64,000 nucleotides of DNA, from positions 372,232 through 436,231 of the forward strand of contig JABGYH010000007.1 in the NCBI GenBank assembly GCA_018675335.1, given 5' to 3'. Numbering within the stretch: the stretch's first letter is position 1; each line of letters opens with the position of its first letter. Source of the stretch: Candidatus Woesearchaeota archaeon (GTDB lineage Archaea > Nanobdellota > Nanobdellia > Woesearchaeales > UBA11576). The position numbers and the translations under genes are program-made. Below are positions 25,123-35,100 of this stretch, piece after piece. Below the pieces are notes generated by a model. It saw only the letters and a list, made by a program, of their open reading frames with translations, made no database searches and was not told the DNA's origin.

Positions 25123-27551
25123 TGAAACCAAACAAAAAAGCCCAAATAACTATGTTTATGATAATTGGAATAGTTTTAGTTAGCATATTTTCTGTTTTTT
25201 TATATTTTAATAATGGAGTTTCTGAAAGCATAATTGAAGAAGCAACAGAAACTGTACCCTTAGAAGTCAAACCAATACAAAACTTTGTTGAAAGTTGTTT
25301 AAATAAAATAAGTAAAGAAGCATTTGTTGTTTTAGGGAGTCATGGAGGTTACATAGATATGTTAGATGCAGATTATGCTCCCGAACAATACACCATAGAC
25401 TCAATGAATCCCACTGAAGCTGATGGTGCAACACTAACACTTAATCCCTCCACACATGTTGCTTATTGGTGGATGCTTGAAACTGAAAATAATTGTAATA
25501 ATTGCAATTATGGCTCAAATCAACCAAGCATAGAATTAATTCAAATACAAATTGAAACATATGTTAAAACACACCTGGATAAATGCATAAATGATTTTGA
25601 AGGATTTGAAAAACAAGGATTCAAAATAAATGAAATAACCGAATTTAAACCAAAAATAACTATTGCAGAAAGAGATGTCGTGGCTTTTTTAGATTATCAA
25701 ATTCAAGTAAGTATTGGAGATCGTAATACTACCATGAAAAAATTTGTTACAAAATTACCTTTAGAATTTAAAAAAATATATGAGTTCTCACAAGAAATTG
25801 TAGATAAACAAAAACAATACAGCTTTTTAGAATATGATCTAATGTATTTAATTAGCTTAAATTCCCCCGGAGACATGAATAAACTACCCCCAATTTATCT
25901 TTCAGAAGATAGTTATGTTCCAAAAATGTGGTCAAAAAGTCTAGTGTCAATGCAAATAAAAGATTTACTTACGAGTCACATTCATTTAATACAATTAAAT
26001 CAAACAAAAGATGCTAAACTTATTCAAACTGGAACTGACTTTGATAATTTATATTCACAATTCTTTTTACCAAACGTAACTGAAGATTTTGTAAATTATT
26101 CTGTTAAATTTATTTATCTTAATTGGCCAATATATTTTGATATAACTCCTAGTGATGGAGAAATGATAATTGCAAGCGAGGTAATCCACAACCCATCTGG
26201 TTTTTGGGGATTTGATATACTGCCTGCAAAACCCACTCGAATTTATAGATATAATTATGACATATCAGCTCCAGTAATTGTAGAAATTAGTAGTGATTCA
26301 GAATTTTTTGGAGAAGGCTATCGAATGTATTTTGCACTTGAAGCAAATATTCGACAAAACTTAAAACCTATTGATTGGTTTGAAGGTAATGGACGAGAAT
26401 TTTGGGATAAAAAAAGCGTAAGTTTTGCTGAAACTGATGCGATGAAAGAAGCAAAAGAACAAGAATCACCAGATGTTGATATTAGTTCAGAATCAGAACA
26501 AGCCGAAACTGCAGGGGGAGGAGATGGAGTTTCTCAAGCAGAAGATGGACTGGCATCAACAGATAAAACACAATCAACCACCCCAATTAAACAATATACT
26601 AAATCATTATTTTGCAGTTTAAAACAAAGAGTAACTGATAATATAACCATAATTGTCAAAGACAAAAATGGATCTGTATTAGATGATGTTGATGTAAGTT
26701 ATGCATGTGGCAATTATGATAATTGTAAAGTTGGAAAAATAATTCGCCAAAATGAAACCGATGATCCTAATTTAATTGTTAAACTTCCAATGTGTTATGG
26801 AGGAGGAATATTTACTTTGAAAAAAGAGGGATATTTAACTGAAAGAATAATTGATCAAACAACCACGCCTGGACAATTAGAAACATTTGAATTTGAAATG
26901 CAAAAAAAATATACAAAAAAAGTAAATGTAAAAAAACATTTAGTGAAAAGACTAGTTAGTAATGATTCATTGTATAATGAGATTAAAATATTGCAATATA
27001 CTCCAACACCCACAAAATTAAATGAATCTGAAATGGTACTAATTAACATAATTAAATTAATAGATAATCCCTGGGAAGAACAAATAAGTAAATTCATCAT
27101 GTTTTATGGAGATTCTGAATTGAATACTGACTTTTTTACAGAAATGGAACTAGTTCCTGGAAATTATAAAATTGATGCAACTTATTTTTATTTAGATAAT
27201 ATTAATCTAAGTGCAAATTGTAGCCATATGTGTGATCGATGTGATACTGAAACAGCACTAAAAACTTGTAGAACTGTAAGTCCAGATTCTGATACTTCAT
27301 ACGAATGTGAAATTGATGAATGGAGCCCTGAAGAAGATGTTATTTTAAACACCCACCCACTTGGCGGTTATCAAACTAATGAAACTGACCCTTGGGTTGT
27401 CACAGAGAGTAGTCTTGAAACGGGAGAACAAGTAGAATTTCATGTTGTTGCATCACCAATACCTAGATGCATACCAGATTTACAAGAAACTGCAGATATG
27501 TTTCAATTTTATGAAGATTTTAGATATAGTTTAAATCCAAAATTAAATTAA
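25122..27551 (+). CDS. Large surface protein with a class III-like N-terminal signal
   Basis: The 809-residue protein opens NKKAQITMFMIIGIVLVSIF. A short basic stretch followed by Ala-Gln and a hydrophobic helix resembles archaeal class III (prepilin-type) signals, which are cut before the Gln. Residues 30-430 are a soluble beta-rich region. About 440-480 is a Ser/Glu/Gly linker, about 490-590 a carboxypeptidase-regulatory-like sandwich (TIIVKDKNGSVLDDVDVSY), and the C-terminal part holds a cysteine cluster (CSHMCDRC). No family is recognised. It begins at the last base of the preceding stop codon. A prepilin peptidase is encoded at 59815-60879. Confidence 0.78.
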   Translation: MKPNKKAQITMFMIIGIVLVSIFSVFLYFNNGVSESIIEEATETVPLEVKPIQNFVESCLNKISKEAFVVLGSHGGYIDMLDADYAPEQYTIDSMNPTEADGATLTLNPSTHVAYWWMLETENNCNNCNYGSNQPSIELIQIQIETYVKTHLDKCINDFEGFEKQGFKINEITEFKPKITIAERDVVAFLDYQIQVSIGDRNTTMKKFVTKLPLEFKKIYEFSQEIVDKQKQYSFLEYDLMYLISLNSPGDMNKLPPIYLSEDSYVPKMWSKSLVSMQIKDLLTSHIHLIQLNQTKDAKLIQTGTDFDNLYSQFFLPNVTEDFVNYSVKFIYLNWPIYFDITPSDGEMIIASEVIHNPSGFWGFDILPAKPTRIYRYNYDISAPVIVEISSDSEFFGEGYRMYFALEANIRQNLKPIDWFEGNGREFWDKKSVSFAETDAMKEAKEQESPDVDISSESEQAETAGGGDGVSQAEDGLASTDKTQSTTPIKQYTKSLFCSLKQRVTDNITIIVKDKNGSVLDDVDVSYACGNYDNCKVGKIIRQNETDDPNLIVKLPMCYGGGIFTLKKEGYLTERIIDQTTTPGQLETFEFEMQKKYTKKVNVKKHLVKRLVSNDSLYNEIKILQYTPTPTKLNESEMVLINIIKLIDNPWEEQISKFIMFYGDSELNTDFFTEMELVPGNYKIDATYFYLDNINLSANCSHMCDRCDTETALKTCRTVSPDSDTSYECEIDEWSPEEDVILNTHPLGGYQTNETDPWVVTESSLETGEQVEFHVVASPIPRCIPDLQETADMFQFYEDFRYSLNPKLN

Positions 27552-27632
27552 AATTTTTGAATTTTTAAAAAAAAAACTTTAAAAAACAATAATGATGATG
27601 CGCCAATTATAATTGTTAAATTAAATAATAAC

Positions 27633-29030
27633 TTAATTCTGTTTATTCTTTGCTTGTTTTATTTTATCTTTCAAACTAGAACTTGATTTAATTTTATCCA
27701 TTGAATCATATAATGATTTAGAATTACCTGATTCTGCAGCTGTTTGAATATCACCCATCATCTTTAATTGTAAACACCCAGTTTTAAGACCAAGATCTGA
27801 AATTTTATTACATGATTCATAATCTTTTGATTCCATAGCATAATTTAAGATGCAATTTCCTTGTTTTGTAGTATCAACTATTTTTTCACAAAATGAAGAA
27901 TCTTTTTTGAAATTTGATAATTCTAGTAAACAATCATTAGTGGTTTGAGTATATGCAAAACTGCCACACATCTCAATTGCGCGATTAGGGTTACGTACGC
28001 TTACTTGAGTTATAATTTCAAATGATTCTTGCTTATTTTTACCTTTGAGGATATCTTCTTTCTCAGGCTTTGAATCTGCGTCTAACTCAGGTTCTAATTC
28101 AACAGGTTGCGTATTTGTTGATTTATTTACAGACTCATTAATAGACTCATTTAATTTAGTAGTTTGGTTAAATTCCAAATCAGTCAATTCAGGAAGGTCT
28201 GATTCAACAATATTTGTTTCATTTTCTGATTCTTTATATTTTTCAACAACATCTTCAATTATTTGTTCTACTTGCTCAACTGGTTTTACATCAAATAAAA
28301 AGCCAGATGTTGCAGTTTGATTATTATATATTGCATCAGTTCTTAGAATATAATCACCAGGAATTAAAGAATCTGGCAAATCAAAAACTACTGCTCTTTG
28401 AGTAGAAGTAATAATTGCCACAGATTCTGATTTTTCAAGAATAGTTTTATCCGATTTTTTATCAATCACAGAATATTTTAATTCAACATCAAATTTTTGA
28501 GACTCGCCCAAATTAATTAAATCAACTTTGAAAACTAATTCGCCTCCAGGTTTTTGTAAAGATGAAATTTGTTCTGATTTAACATCTAGTAATGATTGAA
28601 CCTCAAAAACACCTGAAGATAAAAATGAACTAACATAAAAAAAACTTAATACTCCTGTAATACCAATCATCATGATTAATGCCACCAGAAGTAATTTGTG
28701 TTCAGTTGATCTTGCAGTTTTTGGTTCTTGGATTTGATTGAATGCTGATTGTACTTCAGAATAAGGATAACCTTTAGAAATTAAAAATTGACGAATTGTT
28801 TGAATAGGATAACCTGCCGCAATTTGTTGATTAATATAATAAATTAATTGTTGAACTCTTTGTTGCTGTGCAATTTGAGGATTTTTCCAAAGATTTAGTA
28901 CATACTCAACACTACTTTCAACTTCAGAACTATCATAACCTGAACTAATAAGAAAATCTCTAACTTGATAAATACTTTTACCTAACTTAACCTGACTAAA
29001 TATGTAGTCAACTATAGTTTTCTGTACCAT
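27633..29030 (-). CDS. Membrane protein with N-terminal helical repeats and external Cys repeats
   Basis: The 465-residue protein has two copies of a helical unit at the N terminus (IFSQVKLGKSIYQVRDFLIS, and a similar unit about 55 residues later). One membrane helix follows (about 113-137), then an Ig-like domain (about 140-250), an acidic Asn/Glu linker, and a C-terminal region of short cysteine repeats such as SSFCEKIVDTTKQGNC and YESCNKISDLGLKTGC. The same plan (cytoplasmic helical unit, one helix, Cys-repeat exterior) occurs in the protein at 52913-54178. The repeats look like the CxxI...C helical hairpins of archaeal surface proteins. The function is unknown. It is transcribed toward the surface-protein cluster. 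Confidence 0.75.
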   Translation of the reverse strand: MVQKTIVDYIFSQVKLGKSIYQVRDFLISSGYDSSEVESSVEYVLNLWKNPQIAQQQRVQQLIYYINQQIAAGYPIQTIRQFLISKGYPYSEVQSAFNQIQEPKTARSTEHKLLLVALIMMIGITGVLSFFYVSSFLSSGVFEVQSLLDVKSEQISSLQKPGGELVFKVDLINLGESQKFDVELKYSVIDKKSDKTILEKSESVAIITSTQRAVVFDLPDSLIPGDYILRTDAIYNNQTATSGFLFDVKPVEQVEQIIEDVVEKYKESENETNIVESDLPELTDLEFNQTTKLNESINESVNKSTNTQPVELEPELDADSKPEKEDILKGKNKQESFEIITQVSVRNPNRAIEMCGSFAYTQTTNDCLLELSNFKKDSSFCEKIVDTTKQGNCILNYAMESKDYESCNKISDLGLKTGCLQLKMMGDIQTAAESGNSKSLYDSMDKIKSSSSLKDKIKQAKNKQN

Positions 29031-29204
29031 ACCACCCTCTTTTAATATAAAATACTTTTTTATTTTAAAAGATTTTCTATTTTTAGATGATATTACCTGA
29101 ATTTAACCAACCCTCACTGAACATAAAATAATTAAAAAAAATAATTAAAAAAATCAAACAACAATATAATAAAATTTATTAACAATCAAGTTATTTTTAC
29201 GATC

Positions 29205-30041
29205 ATGGGTAAAATCATATTAAAAAAACCAGATATTGAATTATTAAACAAACAAGGATACAACTGCGTTGACTTGCACACCCATACAACTTATTCTGAT
29301 GGAACTATGAATTATAACGAAATAATTAAACACACAAAAAAATTAAAAATAGGATTTTCAATTACAGATCATAATTTAATCACAGGTGCCATAAAAGCTT
29401 GTGCACAAAATAAACGCAATAAAAATAAACAATTAATAATTCCAGGAATTGAAGTTACAACAGACAAATATAAAGATTTATTATTCTATTTTTATGATAT
29501 TGCTGAATTAATTGAATTTTATTCAAAAATAAAAAAAGATATTTCAAGACCCAAACTTAAAAAAGTTCCAAAAAAAATTATTAGTTCTGATGAAATACTA
29601 GACATATCAAAACAATATAATTGTTTGAGTAGCATCCCACACCCATTTTGTTTACGACCAAAAAGAGCTTACAAATATTTTCAAAAAAAGCCTACTGTTT
29701 TAAAAAAAATTGATGCAATTGAAGTTATTAATTCTATTTTAAAAAAAAGGCGGAATGAAAAAGCAATACTTTGGAATTTAGAACTTGAAAAAGCATTTAC
29801 TGGAGGAAGTGATGCTCATCGCCTAAAAGATCTAGGGAATGTAATCACAGGAGTTAAATCAAATACTGTTGAAGATTTTTTAAATGGAGTTTTAAAAAAG
29901 AAAAATGTAGTTATGGGTGCTCCTGGCAAAATACCAAAAAAAATATTATCTCAAATAAGAATTGCTGGAACTAATATAAAAATTTGGTCTCCCTTACAAA
30001 GAAAACCAAAACAAAAAAATAATAAAATAAGAAAAACTTAA
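29205..30041 (+). CDS. PHP-domain metal-dependent phosphoesterase
   Basis: The 278-residue protein has the PHP metal-binding motifs in order: DLHTHTTYSDG, ITDHN, the Glu of PGIEVTTD, SIPHPF and GGSDAHRLKDLG. The family hydrolyses phosphoesters, including 3',5'-nucleotide bisphosphates (TrpH) and histidinol phosphate; the substrate here cannot be told. The last 45 residues are a Lys-rich tail. The gene stands alone on the plus strand, and its last four bases overlap the end of nifU, which is read from the other strand. Confidence 0.88.
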   Translation: MGKIILKKPDIELLNKQGYNCVDLHTHTTYSDGTMNYNEIIKHTKKLKIGFSITDHNLITGAIKACAQNKRNKNKQLIIPGIEVTTDKYKDLLFYFYDIAELIEFYSKIKKDISRPKLKKVPKKIISSDEILDISKQYNCLSSIPHPFCLRPKRAYKYFQKKPTVLKKIDAIEVINSILKKRRNEKAILWNLELEKAFTGGSDAHRLKDLGNVITGVKSNTVEDFLNGVLKKKNVVMGAPGKIPKKILSQIRIAGTNIKIWSPLQRKPKQKNNKIRKT

Positions 30042-30424
30042 ATTTTTTGCTTTTCTTTATAATCTTTAATCGCATTTTGAAGTGCATCTGCTGCAAGATT
30101 CGAACAGTGCTCTTTAATTTGAGGAAGACCACCTAATGCTTTTGATACATCATCACGAGTAATTTTTTCTGCGCAACTCAATGTTTTTCCTTTAGCAAGT
30201 TCACACAACATATCTGATGATGCAATTGCCGAAACACAACCAAATGTTTGAAATTTGATATCTTCAACTAATTCTTTACCAGATTCATCATTTTTAATTT
30301 TAATAAAAACAACCATTACATCTCCACATACTTTATTTCCAACTTCACCTTTACCATCTGGATTTTCTATTACTCCTGAAAATTTAGGATTTTTAAAACG
30401 TTCAATAACTTCTTCAGTGTACAT
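30038..30424 (-). CDS. nifU: Iron-sulfur cluster scaffold protein (NifU/IscU N-terminal type)
   Basis: The start at 30424 is preferred because GGGTGAT lies just upstream and the protein then begins MYTEEVIERFKNPKFSG, as IscU does; a longer frame starts inside nifS. The 128-residue product carries the three scaffold cysteines in their usual motifs: VGNKVCGDVM, TFGCVSAIASSD and KEHCSNLA. It assembles [2Fe-2S] clusters from sulfur delivered by the NifS-type desulfurase. It overlaps the nifS end by 11 bases, so the two are translated together. Confidence 0.95.
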   Translation of the reverse strand: MYTEEVIERFKNPKFSGVIENPDGKGEVGNKVCGDVMVVFIKIKNDESGKELVEDIKFQTFGCVSAIASSDMLCELAKGKTLSCAEKITRDDVSKALGGLPQIKEHCSNLAADALQNAIKDYKEKQKI

Positions 30425-31619
30425 GATTATCACCCTTAATTGATTCATAAGATTTAAAATCTTTAAATGGAGAAATCTTTCTAAGATCCTCAACTGTTTT
30501 TTTAATTTTTTTAACTGTTATATCTAATTCTTCTTTTGTAGTATATTTTGAAAGCGTAAATCTAATTGTTCCATGACATTGTTCATGCGGTAAACCTAAA
30601 GATAACAGAACATGAGATGCTTGAAGATCCATTGAAGAACAAGCACTACCTGTAGACACACAAATTCCTTCTAAATCTAAATGCATCAAAAGACTTTCTC
30701 CTTCAATAAAATTAAAAACAACTGAAATATTATTACAAAGTCTCAAATTTTGTGAACCATTCAATTTAGTATCAGAAATTTTTAGAAGTTCTTCGATTAA
30801 ATAATCCCGTAACTCAGACATTTTTTTTATATCTTTATCAGTTATTAATTCAATTGCTTTTGCAAAACCAACAATTCCTGCAATATTTTCTGTGCCTGCA
30901 CGTTTAAGTTTTTCTTGACTCCCACCAAACAAAATAGGAGTTAATGGTAATAGTTTTCTAATATATAGTGCACCAACTCCTTTTGGACCGTGAATTTTAT
31001 GTGACGAAATAGAAATTAAATCAACACCTAACTCTTTTACATCAAGAGGTAATTTAGTAAAAGATTGAACACAATCAGAATGAAAAATAATATTTTGATT
31101 CTCACTAAATTTTGTTTGTTTACAAATCGCTGCAATTTCTTTAATTGGTTGAATTGTCCCAACTTCATTATTAGCATGCATTATTGATACAAAAATAGTT
31201 TTTGGTTTTAACAATGATTTAAGATGATCCAAATCAACAATCCCCTCTTCAGTAATATTTACTAAGTCTACTTCAAACCCTTGTTTTTTTAATTGTTCAA
31301 ACGATTGTAGAACTGATGGATGTTCAAATTTAGAAGTTATTATATGATTTCCTTTATCTTTTCTTGAATTACAAATACCAAATATTGCTAGATTATTTGC
31401 TTCAGTGCCACCACTAGTAAAAATTATCTCACTTGCAGCTGCATTAAGTTTATTTGCAATATTAATTCTTGCAAAATCTAGTGCTTTTTTTGATAATCTT
31501 CCTAAATGATGCAGTGAAGATGGATTACCATAACTTTCATCATTAAAAGAATTGATTGTATCCAAAACTTCTGGTGCGGTTTTGGTTGTTGCTGCATTAT
31601 CCAAATAAATTGTTTTCAT
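30414..31619 (-). CDS. nifS: Cysteine desulfurase (NifS/IscS family)
   Basis: The ATG at 31619 follows GGTGAT and gives 401 residues starting MKTIYLDNAATTKTAP, the family's usual N terminus. Other motifs are FTSGGTEANNLA, the PLP lysine in ISSHKIHGPKGVGALY (about residue 205), and the active cysteine in STGSACSS (about 323). The enzyme removes sulfur from cysteine and hands it as persulfide to NifU and to tRNA-thiolation enzymes, such as NcsA at 48858. It is the middle gene of an HTH regulator-nifS-nifU operon. Confidence 0.97.
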   Translation of the reverse strand: MKTIYLDNAATTKTAPEVLDTINSFNDESYGNPSSLHHLGRLSKKALDFARINIANKLNAAASEIIFTSGGTEANNLAIFGICNSRKDKGNHIITSKFEHPSVLQSFEQLKKQGFEVDLVNITEEGIVDLDHLKSLLKPKTIFVSIMHANNEVGTIQPIKEIAAICKQTKFSENQNIIFHSDCVQSFTKLPLDVKELGVDLISISSHKIHGPKGVGALYIRKLLPLTPILFGGSQEKLKRAGTENIAGIVGFAKAIELITDKDIKKMSELRDYLIEELLKISDTKLNGSQNLRLCNNISVVFNFIEGESLLMHLDLEGICVSTGSACSSMDLQASHVLLSLGLPHEQCHGTIRFTLSKYTTKEELDITVKKIKKTVEDLRKISPFKDFKSYESIKGDNHVH

Positions 31620-31633
31620 TATAATCACCATAT

Positions 31634-32023
31634 TTAATTACAATTATTAAAGCAAACATTGCAATTCTTGAAATTTGAATTCTTTTTTTTATGAATTTCA
31701 CAAGTTAATTTTTGTTTATACGCGTATTCACATAAAAAATGAAATTCTGCAATTACTACTTGTTTTGCTTTTATTAAATCAGTAAAATTTAATTTTTTAA
31801 TTATTCTATTAGTGGATTCTTTAATTTTTGAGATCATATCAAGCGACAGTAAATCTTCTTTACTTCTCTTTTTTTTAATATATTGTGAAATTGCACTAGG
31901 AGTTAAATTTAAGAGCTGTGCAATCTCTTTTTGTTTGATCCCTTCTTCTTTTAGGTAAAAAGCAAGATTTTTTCGAATAGCTGGAATTAAATACCAAATT
32001 TCAATTTCTTGCCTTAAATCCAC
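31634..32023 (-). CDS. HTH regulator with a C-terminal cysteine cluster, probable Fe-S sensor
   Basis: The 129-residue protein has a Cro/C1-type HTH (residues about 20-60: KQKEIAQLLNLTPSAISQYI) and a helical middle. Its C terminus holds five cysteines: a Cys about 30 residues before the end region (LTCEIHK), then NCNVCFNNCN, the sort of arrangement that holds a [4Fe-4S] or [2Fe-2S] cluster. GTG at 32023 is favoured, because the longer frame with a TTG start would lie inside the 24-bp palindrome. As the first gene of the nifS-nifU operon it is a good candidate for an IscR- or SufR-like feedback repressor. It is not homologous to bacterial IscR as far as I can see. Confidence 0.78.
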   Translation of the reverse strand: MDLRQEIEIWYLIPAIRKNLAFYLKEEGIKQKEIAQLLNLTPSAISQYIKKKRSKEDLLSLDMISKIKESTNRIIKKLNFTDLIKAKQVVIAEFHFLCEYAYKQKLTCEIHKKKNSNFKNCNVCFNNCN

Positions 32024-32047
32024 AATAATTAACAATTGTTAATTATT
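32024..32047. promoter_or_regulatory. 24-bp perfect palindrome, probable operator of the iron-sulfur operon
   Basis: The core TAATTAACAATTGTTAATTA plus two flanking bases on each side is perfectly symmetrical. It ends right where the GTG start of the HTH gene begins (minus strand). A TATA-like TTTTAAATA lies just upstream, so a bound repressor would cover the transcription start of what is probably a leaderless message. Confidence 0.75.
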
Positions 32048-32173
32048 TTTATTTAAAATTATCCATTATTGTTTAAAAGTCAAAAATATCCCCAATTTAG
32101 ATATGTCATTTAAAAAAAAGAAACATTTAAATAGTAACCTCTATTTTGTAGTAACAAATCGAGGGTGTCTAAT

Positions 32174-35100
32174 ATGAGTAGTAAAAATATCCTAAAATAT
32201 ATTATAATCAGTTTATTAATATTAATAACGTTAATTAGCGCAGCTAGCGCTTTACAAGAAGATTTCTGGGCTTTTTCACAGCAAAAAGATTTAAACGTTT
32301 GCTCATGTGAAGTAAAAGAAAATCTAATAGTCGTCCAAAATACAGGAGACATAATTAGTTCATATAGTGTTAGTTTAGCAGGTGAGGCTCAAAATTGGGC
32401 AATAACTGCACCAAACTTCTTTATTGCAGAACAAGGAGAAAAGAAGAGTTTTAACAACTTTATTAACATACCTTGTGATGCGCGCGGAGAATATGAATTA
32501 ATAACTAAAATTCAAACAACACTTGGTTTAGAAAAAGAATTAAATCAAGTTCTAAATGTTCAAAATTGTAAAAATATTGAAATATTACAAAAATATGAAC
32601 AAAAGCTAGAAGAAGGAGTATGTCCTTGTACACCTGCAGAATATTCATTCGAAATATATAATACAGGAAAACACACTGAAACATACAAACTAAGCTTTGA
32701 TCAATACTCAGAATATATAACACTAAGTACTGACTTATTAATTCTAACACCTGGAGAAAAACAAGAAGTTAATGCATTTGTAAATCTCCCTTGTGAAATA
32801 TATGGAAATCAATCAATTATCCTTACTGTTCTCGCCAAAGAAAGTGGCATGCAGGGAATCTCTGAAATAAATTTAGATATTAACAAATGTTATGATTACA
32901 CTATTTTATCTCAAGAAAATTATGCAGTATGTCAAAATGCAGCAAATCAAATTGATTTAAACATATTAAATAATGCAGAATTTACCAATGGATATTATTT
33001 AGATATTGTTGGACCTGAATGGGTTGCGCTAACTAATGAAACTGTTGCGTTATTACCTGAAGAAACAGGCTCATTTAATTTACTTGCAATTCCTACAAAA
33101 GAACATAATGAAACTTACGAAGTTTTAGTAAAAAGTATTAGTTCAAAAGGAGATGAATTAAGAAATCACACATTCTTATTAACACCTGAAAACTGCTATG
33201 ATTATGACTTAATTTTTGATTCAGTTCAAGAAGATGTAAGCCTATATGTAGTTAACGGAGAATCTGAAGATAATACAGTTTTAATTGAAAATAAAGGAAC
33301 TAGAGATCTTGAATATAATTTAATTTATGAAGCTCCTGAATGGATTAATTTAACCAAAGGCACAGATGGTGTTTTAGAAAGCGGAGAATTCAATGAATTT
33401 AATCTTGAAAGCGTAACACCTGAAACTGCAAAGGGAGATTACTTAACTAAACTAACAGTTACAATCCATAATTTAGATAATGAAACAAGAACCAATGAAA
33501 TTCTAGTAGGCGTTAAAAATTCAGAAGATGCATACAAAATTGAGTTCGAACAATTAAATGATGATATTGCAGTTGATTATAATTTAACAACACACGAATT
33601 AATAATTAGAAATAATGGAATTAAAAAGACCAAATATGTTATGGGTCTTGATTCAAGTCCTTGGATTAAACTGGATACTTACAATTTAGAACTAGCACCA
33701 GGTGAAGGACAAATAATTAATTTACTAATTGAACCAACTGAAGACGTACCTGAAATGCTCTATAAAGCAACACTATATGTAGGAGTTTTAGGCACTGAAC
33801 AAGAATACAATCAAGAATTCTTTGTGCAGGTTGGAGAAAAAAGTTTACTAAACTCAGAATGGTTATGGTTATTACTATTATTGTTATTAGTTTTGGTAAT
33901 TGGACTTGCAGGATTATTATTTAAATTTAGTAAAAAAAACAAATCAGACGATTATTCTGAATTAGACGAAACTGAATTTGAAACTGAACAAAAAACAACT
34001 AAAAGAAAAACTAAGAAGGAATTAGATTCAGTAAGATATACAGGCTCATACGAAACAGCACAACAATCAAAACAATCCAAATGGTTGAAAATTTTATTAT
34101 TAATATTAGGTATTATTTTTATTATTGGAATTATCGCAGTTGGAACTTATTACGGATTACAAGAAGTTAATAATGATTCATTAAATGAAACTATAACTCC
34201 TGAATCTGACATAAATAATAGTGCAATAATTACTCAAAATACTAGTTCTGAAAAATTAGTTCAAACTGATTTAAGTGAACTTGATACTACTAATGGTAAA
34301 CTAATTGCAACCAATCAAACAAAAATAAATGTTCCAATAACTATTAAAAATCCAACCGATAAAACAGCAATTTTTAAAATTCAAAGTAATAATGGGTGGA
34401 TACAATTTGATAATTCATTAGTTCAAATCAACCCAAATACTACAAAAACAATTGATGTTACAATCATTCCAGATTATGAAATTTTAAAAACACAAAATTT
34501 TAAAGTAGAAATTGAAGGAACAATTACTGGAGAAAAAATAGATTATTTAGAAAACTTTTCATTTGAAGTTACACGAGCAAAAAAATGTTATGAAAATATT
34601 TGGTTTTGGTTAATTGCAGGAATTGTTGCTTTAGGTGTTATTTTATTAATATTACACCCAATTCGAAAGAGTTTGAAAAAATCTCGAGAAGAACAAGTTA
34701 AATATAAACAAACTGGAAATCAGCTTGGAATTTGGAAAATCTTAATTGGAATATCATTAGTTTTAATCATAATTTTAATTGTAATTGGTGGAGTTTGGAA
34801 ATTAGGACAAATTAATACAGCCAATAATCAAACACAAACTAATTCAACTGATTTTGATACAACTTCGTTTGAAGAAAATATTGTTACTGAACAAACTAGC
34901 ACAGAAAAATTACTAAAATTAGATTTGAATGGGTATGGAAGTTCTGGAACTATTAATGTAGAAAATGAAACTGACGTTGAAATAAAATTAATAATTACTA
35001 ATCCAACAGATAAAAAAGCAATATTTGCAATAGAAACTCAAGATAATAGTTGGGCAACACCAACCGAATCAAAAATAATTGTTAATGAAAATCAAACAGA

